Source: Saccoglossus kowalevskii (taxonomy: Eukaryota > Hemichordata > Enteropneusta > Harrimaniidae). From it: a stretch of 14,558 nucleotides of DNA. Positions 1-10,307 of the stretch are shown one piece after another. Below the pieces are notes generated by a model. It was not told the DNA's origin. It was given only the letters and a program-made list of their open reading frames with translations, and did not search any database. The translations under genes and the position numbers were made by a program. Each line of letters starts with the position of its first letter. The stretch's first letter is position 1. The stretch is taken from contig NW_003109093.1 in assembly GCF_000003605.2 (NCBI RefSeq), positions 91,659 through 106,216 on the forward strand. The letters run 5' to 3'.

Positions 1-94
1 ACCGCCCTTTAAAGTCAGTACTCAAATTTCTTATTCTACACTACAAAATGTAGTCCCCATCTACAACAACGAAGTATTCAATTCAAGGACTTAC
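1..94 (-). other. Start of BAK second coding intron, cut by window edge
   Basis: Begins with a consensus donor GTAAGT (94-89 on the minus strand) and continues off the window with no acceptor or coding segment. The next exon, expected to encode the BH1 region, is not present. Confidence 0.8.
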
Positions 95-238
95 TTTCTG
101 GCAATGTTTGCAAAATGCTCGTACGCTGTTGTCGGCGTGATGTCTAACGCTCTGATCATGTGCCGAAACTCACCAGAATAGCGTGCGTTGATATCATCCC
201 CAATCTGTGCCAGTCTTCTTCCAACCTCTGCTGTTGGA
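95..238 (-). CDS. BAK1: BAK-like apoptosis regulator, coding exon 2 (BH3 exon)
   Basis: Second coding exon, 144 bp, residues 70-117 of the predicted protein. The acceptor is a T-run plus CAG (239-241); the donor is AGAAA followed by GTAAGT. Phase is 2 at both ends, so the exon is frame-neutral. The BH3 motif spans about residues 75-90 and reads VGRRLAQIGDDINARY, with the family-defining Leu79, Gly83 and Asp84. Vertebrate BAK has nearly the same string, and this Asp-Asp-Ile-Asn form is closer to BAK than to BAX or BOK. The following segment, with Glu93-Phe94 and Ala108-Tyr109-Glu110 then Phe112 and Ile115-Ala116, matches BAK helices 3-4 at the same spacing. BH1 (Asn-Trp-Gly-Arg), BH2 and the tail anchor are absent because they should lie on exons beyond the left edge. 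This is a truncation by the window, not a broken gene. Confidence 0.92.
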
Positions 239-685
239 CTGAAAAAAAAAAGTGATCTGGTGTCTGAGATAAGTGATTCATTACAATTATTACCCATTTT
301 GCGTACACAAAGAAATACGGGGGGGGGGGGGGGTCTCCAAAAATTGACGTTGATCATGTAAACACACATCTTTATGACATGAGATTCATGCAGATTTATT
401 TTATTTTATGTTAATTATATTTTCACCTGAATTTTTTTACTGGCACATGGCTGCCAATCTAGAAATATCTCTCTTGAACAAAGCCAAATCTCTTCAAAAC
501 TGTCTGAATTTGATGAGAGATAATCAGTTATTAATCATCGTAAAAAGTAAGGTCAGTACTGCCTCTGCTATATCTCAAATCCTTGTCCCCATCCTGTCTA
601 ATGTAAAGAACAATCCTATTACCTGTACGCAAGTACAGAAAATATAAGGAGTACCTAGAAACCAAATTTCAGACATAAAACTAAC
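239..685 (-). other. Intron between BAK coding exons 1 and 2
   Basis: A 447-bp GT-AG intron in phase 2. The donor is GTTAGT (685 downward) and the acceptor is a run of ten T followed by CAG (241-239). It contains a run of 15 G on the plus strand (319-333). Joining the exons across it gives an uninterrupted frame whose two halves both align with BAK, which supports both boundaries. Confidence 0.88.
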
Positions 686-894
686 CTGAGCGGGTTCGTG
701 GTGAATCCCTGGAATTCAGGCACTGATGGCGTCTCACTGTCTTGTTGGAAGTCTGTTTGAAATCGTTGAAACATAAAATTACGGATTATGCCCTCAGCTT
801 GTTCGCTAACGTTCTCTTCGGTATCTGGTGGCAACTCATTTTGTGCTCCCTCTTCAGTCGTAGTAGTTGTGGAGGTTGGCCGGTTACTGGCCAT
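686..894 (-). CDS. BAK1: BAK-like apoptosis regulator, coding exon 1 (N-terminus)
   Basis: First coding exon of a Bcl-2-family effector related to BAK, which permeabilises the outer mitochondrial membrane in apoptosis. The exon encodes residues 1-69 plus two bases of codon 70. It opens MASNRP, has a Thr-rich run (residues 7-13), an acidic stretch, then a helix around residues 28-51 (EENVSEQAEGIIRNFMFQRF) that aligns with helix 1 of vertebrate BAK (pattern EEQ-V-F-R-Y-F-R). The start is supported by a strong context (A at -3, G at +4). It is also the first in-frame ATG after a TAG stop 27 codons upstream (976-978). The exon ends CTCAG followed by GTTAGT, a good donor, giving a phase-2 intron. 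Eleven bases upstream of the ATG is a possible acceptor (TACTAACACAG, AG ending at 906), so the 5' UTR may be split. Identity is firm when read with exon 2. Confidence 0.87.
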
Positions 895-905
895 CTTTGT
901 ATTAT

Positions 906-3900
906 CTGTGTTAGTACAAAATATAAATTGGTTGATTATGTTGGTCGTGTCATTGGAAAAACAACTTTCTAGTGCCTACTGGTATACTCAGGGAATCTAA
1001 CCTGGATCAAGGACTGAGCTTCACAGATGGATCAAAGAAAATAGCTTTTAGGCCCAAGGTTATTGCTATGATACTGAGGCAATTTTCTTAATTTTGGCTT
1101 GAAAATGGGTGTTCACTTAACTTTCAAGTTCAGACCTTCTGGATCTATAGATTTTTATGCTAAATTTTAAGCAATATAAACACATACCAATTTGATGTTT
1201 GACGAGAATTTATACTAATGTATGAAATGTCTAAGTTTGTAAACGAATGGATAACAACTTTTTGAGTTATTGCAATCACAAGAACTGTTAACGATGACGT
1301 TGACAACGACGATGACAACGAAGACATATTATACAATGTGCTTTCCTTTTCATTAAAGGCAAAAATAAATGCCTAATTTTTAATTGCTGCAATAACTAGA
1401 CTATTGATTTTAAATTCACACATTTGTTTTGAAATGAGATATATATTGGCAGTTATGGTTTAATGATTTCCTGGGTGAGAAAAGATATCATTTCCAGTGA
1501 TGAGATTTGTGATACAATAGTTACACTATTAAACATCAAGTGGTAAATGGCACCACAATACAGCAGCCCAGCAGAGCCATATCAGAAGTTTTAAAAACAT
1601 ATTTTTTATACTGTACATAATTTTGGGCGTTCTACATGTATCACAGGAATAATGTTTAATAATTTAAATAAACAATAAGTTTTCACACATGTTGTATATA
1701 TTACAGTGGAGGATGTCTTTAACTCTCAATCTGGCTTTCAGCTGACGTCGCCTTTTCATAAAAACTTGCAATTTTCAAAGTGAGCAATGTCGCACCTTCC
1801 TTGTGATTTTGAAAGCTATAAATCTTATGTTTGCTCTAACAGTAATGTCTGTCATACATGTCTGGGAATCATATTAAATACAGTGCAACAGTAGCTGGAA
1901 TTCAATTTTTTTTCTAGTAGTAATACTAGAATTTGTTTTAGTGAAAATTTAATTAATTTAGTTAACCTTTAGTTGAATCATTTTTCCCAAAAAATCTTGG
2001 TGTAAAATTGTGCCTACTTTTCTGTAATTTTTTAAATGATTTTCCAAATTGTGGAAAGAATTAGGCAGGTTGTATTTTGAGAAAGGGTAGAAAAGTTGAC
2101 TTTGGCGCACAGCGGAATAAATAAACAATCGTACAGATGATCTAGTCTGTGCACCTGGTGTCCATATTAAATAGATAATAAACAAATAGATTTAACATGA
2201 TACATTAATTTCCGATAAAGATTTGCATAAATTTCACCAGCTGTACAATTTGACCTTCATTATTGAGAGCAAATGTATAAATTTCATAGACACATGAACT
2301 GCACACAGACTATGGGAATAACATGTACATGTATTTTAGAAAACAAACGCATACATTGTACATGTTATACAACATAATCTTAAAAAGTTACAATAACAAA
2401 TATCTTTACTTTAGTTAAAATGATAAAATTCATTATGCTGCTCTTCAAATCTCCTCCAGATTAGCCTAGTCCCCGTAATCTTGGTAATGTAGAAAAATTT
2501 TTTAAATATACTCACCTTTTTAAAAATTTTCAGTATTTAGGAAAAAAAATTCTGCAAAAAAAAAAGCAAAGAACAAATTTATAAAATAGGTTAATTTTAT
2601 CTAAAAATCCACTCTCATTAACCAGCCTCACACACATTAAAATGAAGCAGGTGGAGATGATTTCATCATTGCTATTTTAAAATCAAACATGTTCAAACGT
2701 GCATGCTAAGCATCGACAGATGCTCTTTTGTTCGCAGATTAATTCAGTCATAGTAATATATAGCTGGTACATATAACATTGTTTTTTCATTAACATCATT
2801 TTATCCTTGCTTCCGTTCTGAGTCATGTTTCATATTTAGAAAGAAAAACATTTCCTTGTAGGATATATTTAAATATGAAGGCCATCTGTAAATTTAGAAC
2901 ATATATTGCTCAACGAATGTGTAATCTACACCATCTTGAACATGTTCATCAGTCAATGTTTAGTTAACAGTGATTTTTTTTAGTTTATAATGTTGATGTT
3001 TGTTGTTGGTCAGTGCCCTCTAAGATAAAAAGTATAATGTGTCACTGACTGACACACAGAGGTTTCCGATGATGCAACTAGATATGATCCCTCTCCGGGG
3101 TGTCATTGACTTAATAGAAAACAATACCACTGAAAAAGTTGCAGAGGAAAAATATCTCATCATCGTTACAGAATTTGCAATAGGGAGGACAATGAAAGAG
3201 AAATCAATAAAAATCAGGATTGATTCCTAAAGACACTTGAAGTCTCTTGAGGAATAAATATACAGGGTTTGATCCACACTCTAGTAACGCCTACACATGT
3301 AGGTAAGTGGTCTTTATAGCAACATCAATTGGGTTTGCAATTGGCTAATAAAAATGCTTTTAATACGAACACTGGAGAACTATGATTGTGGGAAGCTCTT
3401 GTCAGGGGAGATCCCTGTGTATTGAGCCAACCTGACGATGAATGTATGTTATGTTTTTAAGATGCTCAACTGATAAAGTGAATCAGTTTCACTTCAAATT
3501 ACTCAAAATCTTGTTAACATACATGCATCAGTGAGATGCACATGACTTTATGATTAATAGAAATAAATAACAAATCCAAGAATGTAATTACATTTTTTTT
3601 TTAAAACAAGATGTTTGGATGAGAGGTATCATCTAAACGAGCAGCTCTCCTCGATCTTGGGGAATTCAAAAACCAAATTTTTCATCGTTGATTTGTTCGT
3701 CTCACTCTCACATTGCGTTTATGCTTTCAGGCAACGTATACGTATGTAAACAATTAATACAAGTACTACCAGTAGTAATGTTCAACAAGATAACTGTTGA
3801 CAAGTACGTGCCACTGTCTAATCAAAGCAATACCTGTACTTAAAAACAAGTATTCCTTTTAAGTACATTGAAAATCGCTAAGTAAATACAATATAAATTT

Positions 3901-4014
3901 AGATTAAACCGAAACACAAAAAGAGACCAAACAAACTGTAATGTGAAGTTTTAATCTATGGCAAAAAGACTTGAAATGATATTTGTGTCCGATTCAAGTA
4001 GACGAGTACACAAC
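906..4014. other. Gene-free A+T-rich stretch upstream of BAK coding exon 1
   Basis: No open frame here looks like a conserved protein. The two longest (63 and 75 codons, near 3.0-3.2 kb plus and 2.0-2.2 kb minus) have no recognisable motif. Contents noted are a short GAC/AAC-rich imperfect repeat (about 1291-1325), a minus-strand micro-exon candidate (2516-2551), one ACATGTACATGT palindrome (2321-2332) and an isolated strong plus-strand donor (GTAAGT at 3303). It may be 5' intron or promoter-proximal DNA of BAK, but the sequence does not decide this. Confidence 0.55.
2516..2551 (-). other. Candidate 36-nt non-coding micro-exon (5' UTR?)
   Basis: On the minus strand a pyrimidine-rich tract (CTTTTTTTTTTGCAG) ends at 2552. 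Thirty-six bases later comes a near-perfect donor, AAAAG followed by GTGAGT. It lies about 1.6 kb upstream of the BAK start exon in the same orientation, so it could be a 5' UTR exon. The enclosed sequence is mostly T and A, and T-runs are common here, so chance is a real alternative. Confidence 0.2.
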
Positions 4015-4189
4015 TACCATAAAATTTCTATTAGAAGCTGCATCCCTAATAGAAGTCGCACCCATTTTTTTTAAACAATTGAGAACAAAAATTCATCATT
4101 TCTCATATGTGTAGATGCTCTAATAGAGGTCGCATCCCCTCTATTGCATTGTACCATTTTAATAGAAGCCTAATACAGATTTTACAGTA
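4015..4189. mobile_element. MITE-like element with repeated CTAATAGAAG-type motif
   Basis: A 175-bp segment with imperfect inverted ends: TACCATAAAATTTCTATTAG on the left, and TACTGTAAAATCTGTATTAG read inward from the right. Inside, the motif (C)TAATAGAAG(C/T)-GCA-CCC recurs about three to four times (about 4028, 4047, 4119, 4160). It has no coding capacity. Termini resemble those of the TACTGTAAA elements further right, but the interior differs. No clear target-site duplication beyond 2-3 bases. It is most simply a non-autonomous DNA transposon relic. Confidence 0.5.
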
Positions 4190-7100
4190 ATAACAATGGC
4201 AGTAACGACACTTAAGAAAGGGTGTCACTGTGATTTTCAGAAATTTTATGGTTCATAAATAATCGAATCGGGAACATTAATAACGACTAAAATGCAGCTG
4301 TTTACGTACCATATAAACCATGAGTGTATACTTCACATGTGGTTTAAGTAGCGTTATACCACTCTAGTCAAATTGGGGAATTTCGGCCAATCAAATTGTC
4401 GTCTAGCTTACTTCATAGTTAATTTGTTGCATATTTAATGTTGTTGGGACTTTCAGCTTGTATATCATTGGCCAAAACACACACATATAAAAACAACTAT
4501 ATAGGTAACGCTAAATAACAATTCTGTGTTTCCGGTAACCCTACCTACCTATTTTGGAGGTTTAAATTAAAAAGTTTATTTTATGCAAATAAGATCTTAA
4601 TCATTTATTTCTATGCAGATTAGCTATGGTCTTTCAGCCAATGTATTTCTTTCTTCTTGCTGTGAATGACTAGTAGTTAGTTGTATTAAGGGAATATATT
4701 CTGAAGCTAACTCAGATGTCATTTTTCACATAGGTAGTTGAACTATCATTATATTCTCACAAAAACCTATGAGTACAACTCGTTGGGGAAAATAAAATAA
4801 AAAAATAAAATAATATAAAAATTTCTTCCTATCTACGCATTATTTTTTTTAGATCATTATCAAAAACAATGATTTGGTTTTTTTTGGGACTAACACGATA
4901 CTAAATGCAGCTACCCAAGTACTGCCTGGTACAAAGCAAAATAAACTATATTTATCAATCATTCTTGGAAAAGTAAACTTGTATCTACAAGCACATTTTG
5001 TCAACAACTTCAGAAATTGTGTAAATTTCCTGTATTTTGTTTGATCGTTAATATATATACATACATGGTCAGTGTCATGTTCAGAGCAAAGAGTATGAGC
5101 CAATGTATGTATTTTCACAGTACAATGTACATTATGGAAGACAAAACTAATGCTTAAAAACAGAATTCATAAACTTAGACCCAAAGCTTTTTGAAAAAAA
5201 ACTTCACCAAAAAAAAAAGGCAAAATATTTTTAACTTTTAAAACTGGAAATTAAAAAAAAATATATTAATGCAAGAAAAAAAATTGATGTTAAAAATTTC
5301 TTATGTTTGACCACAGAAACAAACACTTTTCAACAGCTACAAAAATTGACATAAATGAAATTAACCAGAGACGGGAATAATTTTCTTTGAAACGCAGTAA
5401 ATTCCAAAATAAAATCGGCTACAAAACAGAACTTGCATAATGGTAGGTGAGAGGCGCGTGAGTATGACATCTTTGTATTGTGTCTTTTGTATACAACCAG
5501 TTTGGTAAATAGAACAAATGCCAGTGTTTTGAGATGTAAAAAATATCAAGGGATTATAGGTCCAGATGAAAAGTGTCTTAGAGCTTGGTATCAATCAGAG
5601 CCATACAATATTAGGGGAATTATATACATGTGTTTTTGTCACGTGCACATTTCCAAAGCACAAAAAGATGAAATGCCTTCGGGTTTGGCACCTGCTTCAG
5701 TTTAAATTACAAAATAGTGTGTCATTAGACCTGAACCACAGCAATCAAACTCAAAATACAAACATGTACATGTGAAGCGCGCAAGCAAAAAAAAAAAAAG
5801 TTAATTTGTTGGAAATTTTCAATAAGGCTAATAAATACAAACAATCAACATTGGTAACTTCTCCTCATCTAAACAGCATTTTTCACATTTAAGGCATAGC
5901 TTTGTGCCCTAAATTTTTGTAAACAAATGCATTTCCAACAGTTTAATGGACATGATGTGAAAGAAACAAGCAAAAAAACACAAACAGGTAAATTAAAACG
6001 TAATACCTACATATTCAGCACAGAAAAAGGGCATACAAATGAGAAAACAGCCAAAGTCAGTGTCCCACCAGTGATGAATAGATTTTGAAACAACCTGACT
6101 TTTCACTTATAGCCAAGGACACAATAAGGAATCATCATGTGGGTTTGGATACTATAAATTACCCATGATGCAATACGAAAAAGTCCCACAGCCAATGAGG
6201 CTTCTTGGAATGATTGAGGATTGGGTGTGGACCCATGAGGTCATCAATAGTCTGAAACTAACTATAGATGGCGCTCTTCAAACAATCATTGTTCCCACAT
6301 AATAGGATTGTTGATAGCACAGGGACCAACAAAGACATTGTTTAGTCAAACCATACTGGAATACTGCATACTAGTACCGTAACCTGTTGTTATTTATTGT
6401 TGTAAAATTAAAAAAAATAAATAAATAGAATAAACTGTTAAATAACATCCTGTTTCAATGAATTTTAATTAAAATGTGTACAAAGCAGCAAGTTTTGTCA
6501 GTTTTTAATAAAAAAAAAATTCCATAAGCATTCATCAAGGTTAAGGCAGATTAGTTGCCTACATCAGACTGAACAGAGATTCGGGACAATGTCACTTAGT
6601 TGTCAGAGAAAGTAAGCAAATAAACAAATTGTTCAAATAAAAGTAGAGAATGCTTTTGCTTTGATCAGAAGAGTTAAATAATTTTGGCTTGCAATAACAT
6701 ATTTATACTGCTGAATGCCACAAAACAGTTTTTTTTTTTATTTTAATATAAATTATCTTAAGATGCCAATAAGTATATTTTACATTTCTTGTTAATCATA
6801 TCAATTTTTGGCTAAAATATTTTCAGATGTATTTACAACCAAATGATAATGAAATTCAAAATTTCAGAGAAAAAAAAAGAGATGAACAAGATAGAAAGTT
6901 GCCATCATTACAGCATACTAAACAGTAACGTTCACGTTTAGGTGGCTTTGCTTGAACTAAGATCAAAAAGTTAAAACTATCTTTTAGCAAAAAATACTAA
7001 AGAGAGTAAAAGTGTTAAAAATTAGAAATGAATATAGCAAAATTAGAAAAAAAGTTGAAAAATAATACTGTGATTTTTTTTGGGGTCAAAAATGTAAACA

Positions 7101-7880
7101 CATCGGTAAAACAATCATTTTTTTCATAGTTACAAAAGTCCATGAAGTGAACTGTTCATGTTTCAAATATTTCAGATCAAGTCCACAGGAAATACAATGA
7201 AAAACATACCGAATTCTTTTGTTCCTACCTAGTTGCAAGCCAGCAGAGGTTACTGATCCTAGTTGTTAGTAGTGTCTGGTACAGTGTGTAGGCCCACTTC
7301 CTATTTTGTTTACAATTTCACAACATTTTCCCTTTTTATATTGAGTTGGTCAGGACACCTTATTAACATAATCATTTCACAGGCTATTTTGTTTTCAGTT
7401 CAGTAAGCAGAGAAAGTATTGTTTGAATCAGTCAATGAATTGACGCTAATATGAGTCATCACTCCATATATGGAATATCACTCCATATCAGGGAACAAGA
7501 TAACATGATTAATATTCCATATTTGGCGCCTCATACTATATTAGGAGGATTATAATTAGCATAATTTAACAAGCAGAATCCAAATGCAGGTGATGACTTC
7601 ATAGTAGTTTGCATGTTTGATGCAAAGTGGGCCAGGCTTTAGATCTAATTTGCATAATGAGACAGGCTGTTTTTATAATGACTTCAGTGACTGAGGCAGT
7701 CAGTGGAAAAGCATTTTGATGACAATGAAGTGAGAATAGCCACAGGATGAGGTTTGTTAATCAATTCATAGAGGAACTTCTTTGTATGCTAATTAGGTGG
7801 AAGAATAAACATGGACATATTAGACAAAGTGTTCATGATACCTCTACTGTTTAAAAAAGGACTCCCTCCCCTTTTCCAAT
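4190..7880. other. Gene-free A+T-rich stretch
   Basis: Long A- and T-runs throughout. Open frames of 69-89 codons near 4.85-5.8 kb have no recognisable domains and no coherent splice structure. Also present are an AAAATAA-type simple repeat (about 4790-4818), an ACATGTACATGT copy at 5762-5773, and a cluster of CCATAT/ATATGG palindromic words (about 7463-7525). I see no RNA gene or transposon coding region. Confidence 0.5.
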
Positions 7881-7942
7881 TAATAAACCATTCAACAGAT
7901 CCCTTACTATAAAGGGTTAACCATCACAATTCTAGGAGGGGG
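7881..7942 (+). repeat. Direct repeat, copy 1
   Basis: About 62 bp beginning TAATAAACCATTCAACAG and ending TCTAGGAGGGGG, repeated in the same orientation at 8132-8198. The two copies are roughly 85 percent alike by eye. Confidence 0.75.
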
Positions 7943-8131
7943 AAAGTGGAAAAAAAAAACTTTAGACTTGAACCCTAATTTTGGGGCTAACACATAAAAT
8001 TTGAGTAAATTTTCAGATTATTTGGCTATTTTTGTCCTAATCCTCTGGAGGAAAGCACAGATTACAAATGTATAAAAGAGACTATTTTGTAAATTTGTTA
8101 TGAAAAGAGGGAGCTGGTGGTGAAAAGGGGA

Positions 8132-8198
8132 TAATAAACCATTCAATTCAACAGATCCCTTGCTATAAAGGGATAACTATCACACAATCTGGGAGGGG
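8132..8198 (+). repeat. Direct repeat, copy 2
   Basis: Second copy of the 7881 repeat. It differs by an extra ATTCA (a local 5-bp duplication), a few substitutions and an extra CA near the end. The repeat period is about 251 bp. G-rich words also precede both copies or lie on their flanks, so the duplicated unit may once have been larger. Confidence 0.75.
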
Positions 8199-8723
8199 CA
8201 TTGAGAAAAACATGTTTGGTTTTCATAAATATACTTTTTTTGTTTTGTTTTTGTTAATTTTCCTCAGGTAGATTTGTTTTTCTTTCAAAAGTTTCATAGT
8301 GCAGAATTTTTTTATAATATCCACTGCTGAAAATTGTCAATTTCTAATGCAATAATTCACCTACCCCGCTGTTTCCTGCCATAATCTTGCCATAATCTTT
8401 TCTCTAATTTATCTCTACTTTAAAAGATAAAAAACATCACAATTGTGGTACACTTTTATGTAAACAATGTGGGTTTAAATGGATAGTTTTGGTTGTATAG
8501 GACTGTGCTGAATCTGACGTTTATCCTTTTTTTTTTGTGTTTAAAAAAAAATTTTTTTTTATTGTAAACAACGTAATACCAGTAAGGCTTGAAAAACTGA
8601 AGCACCTTGTGGGAAGAACAAAGTTGACTACTAATTGCGATACTAGAGTTTGGGAAATATTATGGAAAATATTGAAATCAGTATTTTAGTAATAAATTTT
8701 AAAAGTGCAGATATTAGATAAAA

Positions 8724-8755
8724 CACAGTCCCTCTATAATGATAGAGGGACTGTG
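8724..8755. repeat. Perfect 14-bp hairpin
   Basis: CACAGTCCCTCTAT, a four-base loop AATG, then its exact reverse complement. A stem this G+C-rich stands out from the surrounding A+T-rich DNA. It may be the remnant of a fold-back element; it is short for a microRNA precursor. Confidence 0.7.
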
Positions 8756-8994
8756 GATACAATATTTCTAATTTTACCAAAATACACCTGTAAAAAGCTT
8801 TGAATTGGTGGACTTTATTTTATCACAAATAACATTTAATTAGTGTGGTCATTTTGAAATCGTACATAATTTTAAAACAGTTTTGTTTTTATTTAGTATT
8901 AAATTTTAATTAAGTTTTTTTACATCTGATATTTTACCTCTTTTTCCGAAGCATTATCAATTTTGCACCACCCTACCTGCTAACTGTCATCTGG

Positions 8995-9015
8995 TTGACC
9001 TTCAATGAAGGTCAA
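8995..9015. promoter_or_regulatory. Palindrome of two AGGTCA half-sites (everted, 7-bp spacer)
   Basis: TTGACCTTCA, a central A, then TGAAGGTCAA, a perfect 21-bp palindrome. It contains TGACCT and AGGTCA, the nuclear-receptor half-site, in everted orientation. A related half-site (TTTGACCTTCAT) occurs near 2248. Function is inferred from the motif only. Confidence 0.25.
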
Positions 9016-9601
9016 ACATTCTCAATGTAAATTTCATACATGCACACAAAAATTAACAGTTTGCACATTTTAATTTTTTTTTAAATTTAGTTTGGATCAG
9101 ATGAACACTATTCTCCATTGGCAACAGGTCCACAAACAAACTGCTAGCCATCATAACACACACAGGGTGGAACATTAGAAACTGAGGGGGGGGTGATAGA
9201 AAAACTATGCAACTATGTTTTCTTCAATTTTGTGTTTATTTTTTTTTACAATGATAAATTAGCTGATATATCTTTTTAATTCCTTTATGTGTCTTTTTTT
9301 CCCCCTAACAAATAGGTGTGTACATTTTTTTGGTTCTGTTATTGACCCTGCAGGGTTTTTTTGATGAATTTTTTCTGTGCAATTTGTTTTTTCTCTCTAA
9401 TTGAGCGGACTTTCTAATGATCCTCCCCTACAGGATAAAATGAAAATCACTGCTTACACTTTCAGGTCAATTTTTTTATTACCAATTGCGGAAATCAAAC
9501 ATCCTCCAAATTACAAATACCATTGATATTGCTAATATTTATTTTTAAAGCAGGGCACCAAACCAAAGTATCTCATCATTTATATATATAGTAATTTATT
9601 G

Positions 9602-9635
9602 AAAATTAATGGGTTATAAATTACCCGTTAATTTT
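9602..9635. repeat. Imperfect hairpin
   Basis: Thirteen-base arms (AAAATTAATGGGT and ACCCGTTAATTTT, one mismatch) around an 8-base loop. Confidence 0.55.
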
Positions 9636-9714
9636 GTCACCATTGAACTGTTGAGTGATTCATCTACCACGAAAGCCATCAGACTGGACCAGTATAAGTT
9701 GATTAATTAGCAGT

Positions 9715-9908
9715 TACCGTATTTGCTCTATTTGTAATTAATTTCTCAGTGTAGCATATTCTTTGGGTTTTAAATTCACGGTTTTATCATTTAGATAATG
9801 TATTCTATGCTAAATTTTACATATTCACTGGGTTTTAATTTAGCGCATTTTCCAGTCAGCGAAATAAGCCAAATTAAAACCCAGTGAATAATTAACCCTT
9901 TTACAGTA
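9715..9908. mobile_element. Fold-back MITE-like element with 23-bp internal stem
   Basis: A segment of about 194 bp bounded by TACCGTA on the left and TTTTACAGTA on the right, ends related to the neighbouring TACTGTAAA family. Within it, 9822-9844 (TATTCACTGGG-TTTTAATTT-AGC) is the reverse complement of 9868-9890 with one mismatch in 23, leaving a 23-base loop. The stretch near 9767 (GGGTTTTAAATTCAC) resembles one arm again. It is non-coding. The left boundary is the weaker one. Confidence 0.5.
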
Positions 9909-10020
9909 TGGAGAATTCTTTATTTTATATCATATGGTAATTTCTACTTACGTTTTTTTTAATCTGTATAAAACATGAACGTGTTGGTCATTCTGTGAAT
10001 GTTTTGAAGTCTTTTTATCA

Positions 10021-10050
10021 GTTAGCTCAAGTTAGCTCAAGTTAGCTCAA
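10021..10050 (+). repeat. Three exact tandem copies of a 10-bp unit
   Basis: GTTAGCTCAA repeated three times without mismatch, followed by TCAAT. Confidence 0.9.
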
Positions 10051-10131
10051 TCAATAGAATATACAGCCAATGTCAATAGATTAGCCAAGGTGTTACAAAT
10101 AGATTAAGTATTGGAAAATTAAATTCTGCAT

Positions 10132-10307
10132 ACTGTAAATTACTTTATTTTAGCTGAAAAAGCTTTTTGTATGGAATTTATTTTTACTAATTTTTGATGA
10201 GTTGACTGTAAAATATAGGAAAAAAGGTATATTTGCTGCATCTTATTTTCACTGAATCATTCCTTCAGCGAAAATAAATTCTAAGTGAAAATAAAGTATT
10301 TTAAAGT
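10132..10307 (+). mobile_element. TACTGTAAA-family MITE, copy A
   Basis: Inverted ends: ACTGTAAATTACTTTATTTT (10132-10151), and ACTTTAAAATACTTTATTTT read inward from 10307, 18 of 20 alike. The interior carries a conserved block (10191-10239: TTTTTGATGAGTTGA then a GGTATATTTGCTG end) shared in the same orientation with copies at 13.4 and 14.0 kb. It has no open frame, consistent with a non-autonomous DNA element. Confidence 0.65.

Larger units (their letters stand above)
8199..9714. other. Gene-free stretch with hairpins
   Basis: No coding signal. It carries a perfect 14-bp hairpin (8724-8755), an AGGTCA-type palindrome (8995-9015) and a 13-bp imperfect hairpin (9602-9635) among T-rich DNA. 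Confidence 0.5.

Noticed and set aside
319-333. Run of 15 G
   Set aside because: A single homopolymer in an intron; it could be a slippage tract or an assembly artefact and supports no feature.
408-647. 79-codon plus-strand open frame
   Set aside because: It lies inside the BAK intron on the opposite strand, is low in complexity and has no recognisable motif.
742-1000. Two overlapping plus-strand open frames
   Set aside because: Antisense shadows of BAK coding exon 1.
3039-3230. 63-codon plus-strand open frame, followed by a GTAAGT donor at 3303
   Set aside because: The frame stops about 70 bp before the donor, the translation matches no family I know, and no partner exon is visible.
4849-5775. 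Four open frames of 69-89 codons on both strands
   Set aside because: They overlap each other, use AT-rich codons and show no domain or splice logic; this is typical of chance frames.
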